Below, one piece after another: positions 19,788 through 26,817 of a stretch of DNA of 27,294 nucleotides (position 1 is its first letter; each line of letters begins with the position of its first letter). Below the pieces are notes generated by a model. It had not been told where the DNA came from and did not search any database. It saw nothing but the letters and a program-made list of their open reading frames with translations. A program made the translations under genes and the position numbers. This stretch comes from JBHELG01 sp046263195 (GTDB lineage Bacteria; Actinomycetota; Nitriliruptoria; Nitriliruptorales; JAHWKO01), in assembly GCA_046263195.1 (NCBI GenBank), contig JBHELG010000014.1, positions 1-27,294 on the forward strand, read 5' to 3'.

Positions 19788-20774
19788 TCACGTCCTCGTC
19801 TCGAGCGCTCGTCGAGCTGCGACCAAGATCCTGTCGGCATCGGGGATGTAGTCCTGTTCGCGGGCGAACATGGGCACGAGGACGTCGTAGCCCGTCACCC
19901 GCTCAACCGGCACCTCGAGATACCAGAACGACTTCTCGTTCAGCCGGGCGATGATTTCCGCGGCGGGACCGAAGCTGCGCTGGGCCTCGTGTACGACCAC
20001 CACGCGCCCCGTCTTGCGCGCGGACTCGGTGAACTTCGTGTCGTCGAGGGGGGAGATGGTCAGGATGTCGATGACCTCGGCCTCCACGCCGTCCTCGTCC
20101 GACAGGCGGTCAGCGGCTTCCAGGGTGCGGTGGAGCATGGCGCCCCACGCGACCATCGTGAGGTCGTCGCCCTCACGCACAACCTGTGACTCACCGATCG
20201 GCAGGGTTTCCTCCTCGTCGGGGACCTCCTCGCGAACCGCTCGGTAGATCACCTTCGGCTCGAAGAAGACGACGGGATCTGGGTCGCGGATCGCCGTGAC
20301 GAGCAGGGCCCGTGCGGTGCGCGGCCCTGACGGAATCACCATCTTCAGGCCGGGTATCGACCCGTACCACGCCTCCCGGCTCTCTCCGTGATGTTCGAGG
20401 GCGCGCACACCGGCCCCATAGGGTGTTCGGATGACCATCGGACAGGTGTAGCGGCTGCGCGAGCGCCAGCGCATGCGAGCCGCGTGGGACTCGATCTGAT
20501 GCATCGCGTAATACATGAACCCCGAGAACTGGATCTCCGGGATGGGCCGCAGCCCATTGATGGCCATGCCGACCGAGGAGGCGATGATCACTGCCTCCGC
20601 CAGAGGGGTGTCGATCACTCGTCGTTCGCCGAACTTGTCGAGCAGCCCCTCGGTTACCCGGAACACTCCGCCGTCGACCCCAACGTCCTCCCCGAGGACA
20701 ACGACGCGTTCGTCCTGCTCCATCTCCTGGTGGAGCGCGTGATTGATCGCCTCCGCCATGGTGCGCTCAGCCAT
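19788..20774 (-). CDS. pdhB: 2-oxoacid dehydrogenase E1 component, beta subunit
   Basis: Beta subunit, 328 residues, of an alpha2beta2 thiamine-diphosphate dehydrogenase (pyruvate or branched-chain type). Family hallmarks run in order: MAEAINHALHQEM, VVVLGEDVGVDGGVFRVT (the Glu that activates the TPP aminopyrimidine lies in this region), TPLAEAVIIASSVGMA, the EIQFSGFMYYAMHQI segment, IPSGPRTARALL, VVFFEPKVIYR, and the C-terminal transketolase domain with VVVHEAQRSFGPAAEI and VTGYDVLVP. The ATG at 20774 lies 3 bp after the E1alpha stop, implying translational coupling. The length is normal and no key residue appears missing. Confidence 0.95.
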   Translation of the reverse strand: MAERTMAEAINHALHQEMEQDERVVVLGEDVGVDGGVFRVTEGLLDKFGERRVIDTPLAEAVIIASSVGMAINGLRPIPEIQFSGFMYYAMHQIESHAARMRWRSRSRYTCPMVIRTPYGAGVRALEHHGESREAWYGSIPGLKMVIPSGPRTARALLVTAIRDPDPVVFFEPKVIYRAVREEVPDEEETLPIGESQVVREGDDLTMVAWGAMLHRTLEAADRLSDEDGVEAEVIDILTISPLDDTKFTESARKTGRVVVVHEAQRSFGPAAEIIARLNEKSFWYLEVPVERVTGYDVLVPMFAREQDYIPDADRILVAARRALETRT

Positions 20775-20777
20775 GTC

Positions 20778-21860
20778 TCATCCTTCACGCTGCTCGACGA
20801 ACACCTCACGCTGCTCGCGCAGATACTGCGGCATCTCCGCGTAGTGATGCTCGAACATGTCGACTGGGTCGCCGAGCTCCCCCATTTGTTCCTGCGCTTC
20901 GTCCCAGGCGGAGGAGATCTCCTCCTCGATCTCCTCCTCGAGCCGCTCGATGTCCTCTTCGTTGAGCACACCACGGTCAAGCAGGAAGCGTTGGAAGCGT
21001 CGGATCGGTTCGTGAGACTTCCACTCCTCCTCCTCCTCCGCCTCCCGGTACTTCGAGGGGTCGTCCGCAGTGGTGTGGACCGAAAGGCGATACGTGACGC
21101 ACTCGACGAGGGTGGGTCCCCCGCCAGAACGACCACGTTCCACCGCTTCCGTAGCGGCGAGATAGACGGCGAAAACGTCGTTGCCATCGACGCGCAATCC
21201 GGGGATGCCATAGGCGACCGCCCGTTGGGCGATCGTCTCGTTTTTCATCTGCTTCTCGAGCGGAACCGAGATGGCGTACTGGTTGTTCTGACACAGAAAG
21301 ATGACCGGTGCCTCGAGCACTGCCGCAAAGTTCACGGCTTCGTGAAAGTCACCTTCCGAGGTAGACCCGTCACCGAAGAACACCATCGCGACGTCGTCAC
21401 GGTCCTGATATTTCGCCGCGTATGCGAGGCCCACCGCGTGGGGTATCTGGGAGCCCACCGGCACGCAGATGGGCAGGTCCTTCTGGTCCTCGGGAACTTC
21501 AGCGCCCTCGTTGTAGCCCGCGTCATACAGGATCATTCCCGTGAGCGGGGTACCTCGCCACAGGGCCGCCGCGCTCTCACGGTAAGAGGGAACCATCCAG
21601 TCACTGTCACGCAGGGCGGCGACGGCGGCGATCTGGGCCGCCTCCTGGCCCAAGGCAGGCGCGAAGGTCCCGATCCGCCCCTGTGCCTGCCATTGCAGCA
21701 AGTGCTCGTCCAACCGTCGGCTCAAGACCATCGTGCGATGCAGACGTTGGAGCAGCTCCTTGTCGAGATCCGGCAACAAGTCCTCGTCAACCTGTCCGTC
21801 CTGGTCCAAGACGGAGATGTCCTCGCATTCGACCGCCACATCCAACGCGACTCTCGGCAT
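20778..21860 (-). CDS. pdhA: 2-oxoacid dehydrogenase E1 component, alpha subunit
   Basis: Alpha subunit (360 residues from ATG 21860, which follows AAGGGGTGAG; the frame is open up to 21902). It binds thiamine diphosphate: the motif begins GDGSTSEGDFHEAVNF and ends with NN in LCQNNQYAIS. The substrate-side segments GRIGTFAPALGQEAAQ and WMVPSYRESAAALWRG resemble Bacillus-type PdhA more than the single-chain AceE used by many actinobacteria. The phosphorylation-loop region YRLSVHTTADDPSKYR is intact. A glutamate-rich C-terminal helix (about 300-330) follows. It is the first gene of a four-gene operon. Pyruvate versus branched-chain specificity is not decided by the sequence, so the pdh symbols are provisional. 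Confidence 0.94.
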   Translation of the reverse strand: MPRVALDVAVECEDISVLDQDGQVDEDLLPDLDKELLQRLHRTMVLSRRLDEHLLQWQAQGRIGTFAPALGQEAAQIAAVAALRDSDWMVPSYRESAAALWRGTPLTGMILYDAGYNEGAEVPEDQKDLPICVPVGSQIPHAVGLAYAAKYQDRDDVAMVFFGDGSTSEGDFHEAVNFAAVLEAPVIFLCQNNQYAISVPLEKQMKNETIAQRAVAYGIPGLRVDGNDVFAVYLAATEAVERGRSGGGPTLVECVTYRLSVHTTADDPSKYREAEEEEEWKSHEPIRRFQRFLLDRGVLNEEDIERLEEEIEEEISSAWDEAQEQMGELGDPVDMFEHHYAEMPQYLREQREVFVEQREG

Positions 21861-22455
21861 CGGCTCACCCCTTACCCATCGTTCCCCCCTTCCTAGGTGC
21901 AAGCAGCGCCCCGCACCAGGCCTTGGTGCGTCCTCCTGATCCCCGTCCGGGGTCTTTGCCGTCCGGAAGCAAGACTCTGGCTACAGGGAAATGCGTGGCG
22001 GCTGGGCATCGGAAACACTCCAGGGCGTGACGTGACACCGCGGCGGCAAGATCCAGCGGTGCGCCATGGCCTGTCGATGGTGCTCGCCCCACCCGGTGAC
22101 GAGGTCGCGGATCGAGGAGACTCCGAGGCGAGATGGTAGAGCCCTAGCTCACCTCGGGGAGGACTCGGAGCCTCGAAACCGAATGCTTTCCGCTAGAACT
22201 TGAGCGCGCGACCTACGTCCCGGACAAAGAGGACGGCTTGGTTCTAACACTCAACGGCTATCGTCCCGACGTCACGGCAGCACTGCTGTATATGCGGTAT
22301 TGCATTAAGTGACGTGTTAGCTCGTTGCCCCTTCGAGCCAACACACGAGCACGTTCGCCGGATGTGGGACGGTTCAAGAACCCCGCAGTCAACAAGCCCA
22401 GTCTCTTACTCTTGATGCAGTCACTGAGTAAGCGATCTGCTGCCACCAAACCAGA
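21861..22455. other. 595-bp gap upstream of the dehydrogenase operon
   Basis: This should carry the promoter of the E1alpha operon and the end of the DLW-39-like transcript. An inverted repeat GATCCCC / GGGGTC lies near 21938-21954. A long hairpin lies at 22314-22344. A minus-to-plus inverted pair ACGTCAC / GTGACGT lies around 22269-22315. An open plus-strand frame at about 22150-22311 has protein-like composition but no start codon. No recognised gene. Confidence 0.4.
22314..22344 (-). terminator. Hairpin downstream of the DLW-39-like gene
   Basis: GTGTTAGCTCG and CGAGCCAACAC form an 11-bp stem with one mismatch and a 9-nt loop, about 110 bp past the stop of the minus-strand gene at 22456. 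No T-tract follows, so it may be a factor-independent terminator of the GC-rich type or a protein-binding site. Confidence 0.35.
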
Positions 22456-22608
22456 TCACAGCGCTCGTGGCTCTTCCCAGAGCGCCTCGTCGAGCTCTCT
22501 TTCGCGCTTCTTCTTCACGAAGAAGCCGATTGCCCCCACTGCGGCGAGAAGCAGCGCGATGAGCCCTTTCCTGCTTCGCGACTTCTCGTGGTCGCGATCC
22601 TCACTCAT
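22456..22608 (-). CDS. DLW-39-like small membrane protein (50 aa)
   Basis: A 50-residue protein from the ATG at 22608, with GGGAAG upstream. It begins with a charged segment (MSEDRDHEKSRSRKG), has one hydrophobic helix (GLIALLLAAVGAIGFFV), then KKKRERELDEALWEEP. The last part resembles the D-L-W-x-E motif of the DLW-39 family, tiny single-helix proteins that in many actinobacteria lie beside gyrA and the tRNA-Ile/tRNA-Ala genes. The adjacent tRNA-Ile remnant at 22826 fits that context. The motif here reads ALWEEP, so the assignment is probable, not certain. Function of the family is unknown. The upstream extension of the frame to 22833 has no coding character. Confidence 0.55.
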   Translation of the reverse strand: MSEDRDHEKSRSRKGLIALLLAAVGAIGFFVKKKRERELDEALWEEPRAL

Positions 22609-22825
22609 GCTTCTTCCCTTCCCACGAGTCCATGACAGGTTGCCACTCGACCCGAGCCGGGTCACCCTGCTTCGGGGGACGGGTGGACAGGAGTGGGGCT
22701 CGGCAGCCGTTCTCGAGGCGCCGCACGAGGGATGGCCACTCACCGGCCAGTGGAGGCCTTCGGAGTGGCGGCCGGCGCCGGGAACCACGCAGTTCGCGCT
22801 CGAATGCGGACCCGGCCACCCGCTG

Positions 22826-22869
22826 TGGGCCAAGGTGGACTTGAACCACCGACCTCACCCTTATCAGGG
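22826..22869 (-). pseudogene. 3' half of tRNA-Ile(GAT): probable attachment-site scar
   Basis: On the minus strand the sequence runs from the anticodon loop CTGATAA (anticodon GAT) through GGGTGAGGTC and a perfect T arm (GGTGG/CCACC, loop TTCAAGT) to the acceptor 3' strand TTGGCCC and discriminator A. The 5' side fails: bases before CC-CTGATAA do not complete the anticodon stem, and no D arm or 5' acceptor GGGCCAA follows. The end reads ACAG rather than ACCA. Integration of tyrosine-recombinase elements at tRNA genes leaves exactly such a 3' fragment at one end. Confidence 0.8.
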
Positions 22870-22946
22870 CGTCCTGTTCGTGTCTCCAGCGGCGTCGCGT
22901 GCCGTTTGGTGCTCTGACCTGCGGAAGGACAGATATGTTGTTCATC

Positions 22947-23001
22947 TGGTGCCACACCCTGGAAACGAGGTGCCGAAAATCATGTGTCCAAATGGTGTCC
23001 A
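22947..23001 (+). repeat. Four GGTGYC direct repeats (candidate integrase arm sites)
   Basis: Nine-base imperfect repeats TGGTGCCAC (22947), AGGTGCCGA (22968), ATGTGTCCA (22982) and TGGTGTCCA (22993), with a partial fifth at 22907. They lie 78-130 bp from the tRNA fragment, where arm-type sites of tyrosine integrases are expected. Their binding function is inferred from place and spacing only. Confidence 0.4.
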
Positions 23002-23024
23002 CGCTGAGAGCTGACCATCTTGAA

Positions 23025-23079
23025 CTTGTAGACGCTGTGGACTCAGGTGAGCGACGTAGTCTTGTAGACGTTGTAGACT
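23025..23079 (+). promoter_or_regulatory. 9-bp-phased TTGTAGAC repeats: probable operator of the toxin-antitoxin operon
   Basis: A 19-bp direct repeat, CTTGTAGACGYTGTRGACT, occurs at 23025-23043 and 23061-23079, exactly 36 bp (4 x 9) apart. Each copy is itself a pair of 8-mers 9 bp apart: TTGTAGAC 23026, CTGTGGAC 23035, TTGTAGAC 23062 and TTGTAGAC 23071. They end 29 bp before the antitoxin start, the normal place for autoregulation by a DNA-binding antitoxin. Confidence 0.6.
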
Positions 23080-23107
23080 GACGACGTCGTCCTCAGGAGG
23101 ACGCGGC

Positions 23108-23650
23108 GTGAGTGGAGTAGTGCTCGACCACGTGCTCGAGCGGTTGCGCGAAAAGGCGGAGCGGAGCGCTGAGTTCGCCGAGGCGCTCCAGCACCTGGCG
23201 GCCGAAGACCTCGACGACCCCTTCGGCAGACCGCCTGATGGTGCCCTGGCCGTGGCGCGCCGGATCAATCGACGCCGCCAGCATGAGCGTGCCGAGCAGC
23301 TCCGTCGCAGGTCGCTGACGACCCCGCAGGTGGTCGAACTCATCGGCTCGGTGTCGAACCGCAAGGCCGTCGACCGGCGGCGCAAGCGAAACCGACTCCT
23401 CGGGATTGGGGTGGGCAACGAGACGCTGCATCCCGACTGGCAGTTCGACCCCCGCCGACGTGCCACCCGAGAGGGGCTCGAGCGTGTGCTCCCAGCGCTG
23501 CGGGAAGTAGCGGCGGACGCGCTCGACGCCGACGCGATCATGGTCGCCCCGCGGCAGGATCTGGGTGGTCGCAGCATCGCCGACATCTTCATCGACGGAG
23601 ATGCTGACCTGGCGGTGCGGTTGATCCACCTGTCTGGTGACCAGTCCTGA
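23108..23650 (+). CDS. Xre/MbcA-type antitoxin of a RES toxin-antitoxin pair
   Basis: A 180-residue antitoxin starting at GTG with a strong AGGAGG seven bases upstream. The N-terminal 60 residues are helical and charged. Residues 70-98 (LTTPQVVELIGSVSNRKAVD and on) look like a short helix-turn-helix. Residues 99-178 match the toxin-binding domain of MbcA/ParS-type antitoxins: LLGIGVGNETLHPDWQFD, a helix EGLERVLPALREV, APRQDLGGRSIADIFIDGD and a final helix. It would neutralise the RES protein encoded immediately downstream, whose reading frame overlaps its stop, and repress the operon through the repeats upstream. The long helical N-terminus is unlike the compact N-terminus of classical MbcA. 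Family placement is by motif, not by alignment. Confidence 0.8.
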   Translation: MSGVVLDHVLERLREKAERSAEFAEALQHLAAEDLDDPFGRPPDGALAVARRINRRRQHERAEQLRRRSLTTPQVVELIGSVSNRKAVDRRRKRNRLLGIGVGNETLHPDWQFDPRRRATREGLERVLPALREVAADALDADAIMVAPRQDLGGRSIADIFIDGDADLAVRLIHLSGDQS

Positions 23651-24249
23651 CCGTCTTTCCCAGCGAGAGGCCGGCCGGGCTTCGGCTCACGCGTCCACGC
23701 TCCACGTGGTGGCGGATCGACGAAGCGCCGCTGGACGACTGGCAGTGGAGGCCTTTCACCCAGCCTCGGCACCGCTTCGACCCGCCATCGGGTCGCTTCC
23801 GGGTTCGCTACGCCGCCAGCCGCGCCGTGGCGGCGGCCCGAGAGCGGTTCCCGTCCCGTCGCATCGCCGACGGGCACGGGGTGCTGTGGCTCGTGGAGCT
23901 GCGCATCGAAACCTCAGCCCTGCACCTGACCCACCAAGTCAACCTTGACGTGCTCGGCCTCGACGACCGTATCAACACTGGTCGCCTCGACCGGCCCGTG
24001 CCCGGGATCGGCGACCCGTTGCTCGACGTCTGCCAGGCACTGTCCGACGCGGTCTTCGATTGGTGGCACGAGTCACCTCCTCCGCTTGTTTACCGCACTC
24101 GCAGCGTTCCCTCGGCTCGCAGCGTCGCCTTCACCAAACACGTCCCGTGGACCGTGCTCCGCATCGGACGCCTACGCCAGGTGACCAACCTGCTCGTGAA
24201 GCTGGTCGAACAGCACGGCTTTGACGTCCCCCAGCACTGGCTCCAGTAG
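23647..24249 (+). CDS. RES-domain toxin (MbcT-like), start codon unusual
   Basis: RES-domain proteins are ADP-ribosyl-transferase-like enzymes that destroy NAD+ (MbcT) or modify a metabolic enzyme, halting growth. This frame contains the conserved opening TWWRIDEAP, then HRFDPPSGRFRVRYAA with the family Arg and Tyr residues, Glu66 in AARERF, and the late segment LVYRTRSVPSARSVAF. The frame reaches back to a stop at 23638-23640 and has no ATG or GTG before the conserved core. The first possible codon is CTG 23647, which overlaps the antitoxin stop as CTGA and gives 200 residues, a normal family length. The GTG at 23637 is in a different frame. So the gene either starts at CTG by coupling, needs a frameshift near 23640-23700, or is damaged there. 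Confidence 0.75.
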   Translation: MTVFPSERPAGLRLTRPRSTWWRIDEAPLDDWQWRPFTQPRHRFDPPSGRFRVRYAASRAVAAARERFPSRRIADGHGVLWLVELRIETSALHLTHQVNLDVLGLDDRINTGRLDRPVPGIGDPLLDVCQALSDAVFDWWHESPPPLVYRTRSVPSARSVAFTKHVPWTVLRIGRLRQVTNLLVKLVEQHGFDVPQHWLQ

Positions 24250-24458
24250 TGCGGTGGTCGAGGGACTGCTGCACTGACGGTCAGAGGCCACGGCCGAGCC
24301 CCAGCGTAATAGTTAAGTCCGGACACGCGCTCGGGAAGTCATGCTCCGTCGGGCGATCCTTCACAGCCACCCGGGCCGCCCCCGTCGCCGGCCCTGAGAA
24401 TGGTGGACGAAGCCGGCTATGGCCCACTGGCGTATGGTTGCGAGGGGGGCACAGTGCC

Positions 24459-26234
24459 TCACGGCAGGGCGAAGACGAAGAGGGCGTCTCCGCGTGGTAC
24501 GCCGAGCGCGCCTGGTGCGAATCCTTTGACCCATCCGCCCCAGCCGACGGGGACGGCTACGTACTGTTTGCCTTTGATGCTGTAGCTCGTGGGGTTGCTG
24601 TGGTGGCCGCTTCCGGTTTGGTGTTGCCACAGCAACTCACCGGTGCGGCCGTCGTAGGCGTTGAACTCTCCCGTCGGTTCACCGGCGAACACGAGGTCGC
24701 CGCCTGTGGCCAGCACCGAGGCGACCATCGGCTGGTCGTTCTTCCAGGCCCACACTTCTCTTCCGCTGGAGGGGTCGAATGCCTTCACCGCGCCCCAGTG
24801 ATCGGGCAGGGTGTTGGCCTCCCCCCCGTAGTAGGGCAGTCCTTCTTTGAACTCGACGGGCAGGACCTTGAAGTTCGCGCACGTCTCGATGACGGGGGCG
24901 TAGAGGAGCCGCGTCTTGGGGCTGTAGGCCGCGTGCGTCCATTCCTTGCCCCCGGCGGGCCCTGGGCAGATGTCTTCCCCCTCCCGGGTGGGGATCTTCT
25001 TGGGCGTTGCCTTGCCCGTGGTGGGGTCGATGTCTCCCCAGTCGAGGCGTTCGGCGAAGGGCACTACGCGGATGAGCTGTCCGTTGCTGCGGTCAAGGAT
25101 GTAGAGGTGGCCGTTCTTGTCGAAGTGGGCCAGGAGTTTGCGGCCGTCGAGGTCGAAGAGGATGTTCTCGTTGTTGCCGTCGTAGTCCCACAGATCATGG
25201 GGGGTCCACTGGTAGTACCAGCGCATCTCCCCGTCGTCGGGGTCGATTGCCAGCACGGAGCTGGTGTAGAGGTTGTCGCCCGGGCGGACGCTTCCGTCGA
25301 AGTCGGGCGAGGGGTTTCCGGTCCCCCAGTACATGAGGTCCAGCTCTGGGTCGTAGGTGCCGGTGATCCACACGCTGCCCCCGCCGCGCGCCCAGGCCTG
25401 GCCCCCCAGCGGCCAGGTCTCCGACCCTGGCTCTCCCGGCTCAGGGACGGTGTAGGTGCGCCAGACGCGCCGTCCGGTGTCGACGTCGAAGGCGTCCATG
25501 TGACCGCGCACCCCGTACTCGGCCCCCGAGTTGCCCACGATGACGAGGTTCTTCACCACGAGCGGAGCCAGCGTCGCGCTCTCGCCCGCCCGGATGTCGG
25601 CAAACACCTGCTTCCAGACGAGATCGCCCGTGACGCCGTCGAGGGCGATGAGGATGCCGTTCTGCGTGGCCATGAAGACCTTGCCCTTGGCTACCGCCAC
25701 GCCCCGATTGACGTTGCCGCAGCACAGCGGGGTGTCGATGGGGATCTCGTGCTTGTAGCGCCACAGCTCCTGCCCGGTCTCGGCATTGATCGCCCAAACC
25801 CAGCCATCCCAACCCGACAGGTACATGACCCCGTCGACGACGATTGGGGCCGCTTCGAAGGAGTAGGTCCCCTCGCTGGCCTGCAGTCCGAACTGGCCGA
25901 ACTGGAACACCCACGCCGGCCTCAGGCCTTTCACGTTTGACACGTTGATCTGGTCCAGGGGGCTGTAGCGCTGTCCGTCGTAGGCGCCGTAGTAGGTGAG
26001 CCAGTTGTGGGGCTCGGAGCGCGCGTTGAGGATCCGCTCGAAGGTGACGCCTTCTGCCACCGGCGGGGCACTCCCGACTGCGCCGCTCAGAGCCCCCAGG
26101 TCCCTGGCCTGTTCGGCCAGCGGCTGCTCGGCCCGGGGATAGTCGGGCGGATTAGCGCATGCGGCAATCAGAGAGACGCCGAGGAGAAGACACAGCCCGA
26201 GGCGAACAGACGGAGGGCGACGACGGAATGCCAT
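24459..26234 (-). CDS. PQQ-dependent alcohol dehydrogenase, lanthanide-type signature (lipoprotein)
   Basis: Eight-bladed quinoprotein propeller, 591 residues from ATG 26234 (GAGGAG upstream), with lipobox LIAAC (Cys26). It oxidises alcohols outside the cytoplasm using pyrroloquinoline quinone. Key residues: the vicinal disulfide Cys171-Cys172 in PLCCGNVNRG; metal ligand Glu239 in GNSGAEYG; Asn307 in GTGNPSPD; catalytic Asp350 in HDLWDYDGNN; and Asp352 two residues on. An Asp at that last position marks lanthanide-dependent enzymes (XoxF, PedH), whereas calcium enzymes have Ala or Ser. W-repeat blades (LDGVTGDLVWK, FDVDTGRRVWR, FDPSSGREVWAW, YDGRTGELLW) run throughout. There is no cytochrome c domain, so electrons must go to a separate carrier, probably the cupredoxin encoded 13 bp upstream. 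No PQQ synthesis genes are in the window. Confidence 0.93.
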   Translation of the reverse strand: MAFRRRPPSVRLGLCLLLGVSLIAACANPPDYPRAEQPLAEQARDLGALSGAVGSAPPVAEGVTFERILNARSEPHNWLTYYGAYDGQRYSPLDQINVSNVKGLRPAWVFQFGQFGLQASEGTYSFEAAPIVVDGVMYLSGWDGWVWAINAETGQELWRYKHEIPIDTPLCCGNVNRGVAVAKGKVFMATQNGILIALDGVTGDLVWKQVFADIRAGESATLAPLVVKNLVIVGNSGAEYGVRGHMDAFDVDTGRRVWRTYTVPEPGEPGSETWPLGGQAWARGGGSVWITGTYDPELDLMYWGTGNPSPDFDGSVRPGDNLYTSSVLAIDPDDGEMRWYYQWTPHDLWDYDGNNENILFDLDGRKLLAHFDKNGHLYILDRSNGQLIRVVPFAERLDWGDIDPTTGKATPKKIPTREGEDICPGPAGGKEWTHAAYSPKTRLLYAPVIETCANFKVLPVEFKEGLPYYGGEANTLPDHWGAVKAFDPSSGREVWAWKNDQPMVASVLATGGDLVFAGEPTGEFNAYDGRTGELLWQHQTGSGHHSNPTSYSIKGKQYVAVPVGWGGWVKGFAPGALGVPRGDALFVFALP

Positions 26235-26247
26235 CAGAGGGCGCTCC

Positions 26248-26817
26248 TCAGGGTCGTGGCTGCTCGGGACGGTCGAGACGTGCCTCGGGAGGCACATCGC
26301 CCTTAACGAGGATCACCCCCAGCATGCCGCGACCCACATGGTTGCCGACGGGGCAGCCGAACCAGTAGTAGCCGGGGCCGTCGAGGTTGATCCGAGCGCT
26401 TGTCCGCGAATGGATGGGCATCATCACGAACTGCTTGTCCCCGTTGCTGGGCAGGAGCGCGGCGTGGTGCACGTAGGGGTCGTCGTTGAAGAGTTCGACC
26501 TCGAGGTCGCCTGGGCGTGGCATGACGATGATCGCTGGCCTCCAGATGAGCTCTCCAGAAGGCGCTCGAACATCGACCCGCATCACGCCGTCAGGTCCCT
26601 CCCTAGCGTGCGCGAGGCCGCCGTGAGCAAACAGGCGCCCGATGATCGCCTCGTTCTGCTGGTCCACCGCCGGCAGCTCGTTCACGAGATTCACGACCTG
26701 AGGGTTGAGCTGCCTGAGCACGTTCGGCCGCAGCAGACGGAAGTAATCCGGGAACAACACCACAAGGGCAACGATCGCCACGACCACGAAAGCCAGCACG
26801 ACGTACTTGCGTCTCAT
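26248..26817 (-). CDS. Membrane-anchored cupredoxin, PQQ-dehydrogenase partner
   Basis: A 189-residue protein with an N-terminal membrane anchor (residues 5-22, YVVLAFVVVAIVALVVLF) and a cupredoxin domain from about 80 to 175. Type 1 copper ligands are complete: His117 or His118 in YVHHAALLP, Cys155, His160 and Met165 in FGCPVGNHVGRGM. It resembles the MSMEG_3727-type PQQ-associated proteins of mycobacteria, which sit next to PQQ dehydrogenases. The gene is first in a two-gene unit; its stop lies 13 bp before the dehydrogenase start. Role inferred from context: accepts electrons from the quinoprotein in place of cytochrome c. The ATG at 26817 has GAGAG close upstream. Confidence 0.87.
   Translation of the reverse strand: MRRKYVVLAFVVVAIVALVVLFPDYFRLLRPNVLRQLNPQVVNLVNELPAVDQQNEAIIGRLFAHGGLAHAREGPDGVMRVDVRAPSGELIWRPAIIVMPRPGDLEVELFNDDPYVHHAALLPSNGDKQFVMMPIHSRTSARINLDGPGYYWFGCPVGNHVGRGMLGVILVKGDVPPEARLDRPEQPRP

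Noticed and set aside
20388..21896. 502-codon plus-strand open frame
   Set aside because: A shadow opposite the E1 genes.
22693..22917. Plus-strand open frame with GGLEPPTSPLSG
   Set aside because: Same kind of artefact, read antisense through the tRNA-Ile fragment.
23025..23079. CRISPR array
   Set aside because: Only two copies of a 19-bp repeat with internal 9-bp structure. There are no spacers of regular length and no cas genes. An operator explains it better.
23637..23948. GTG-started 103-codon frame after the antitoxin
   Set aside because: Its start is well placed for coupling, but the product is Arg/Ala/Pro rich while the other frame encodes a clear RES domain.
24249..25940. 563-codon plus-strand open frame
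   Set aside because: A shadow opposite the PQQ dehydrogenase, following its codon periodicity in reverse.
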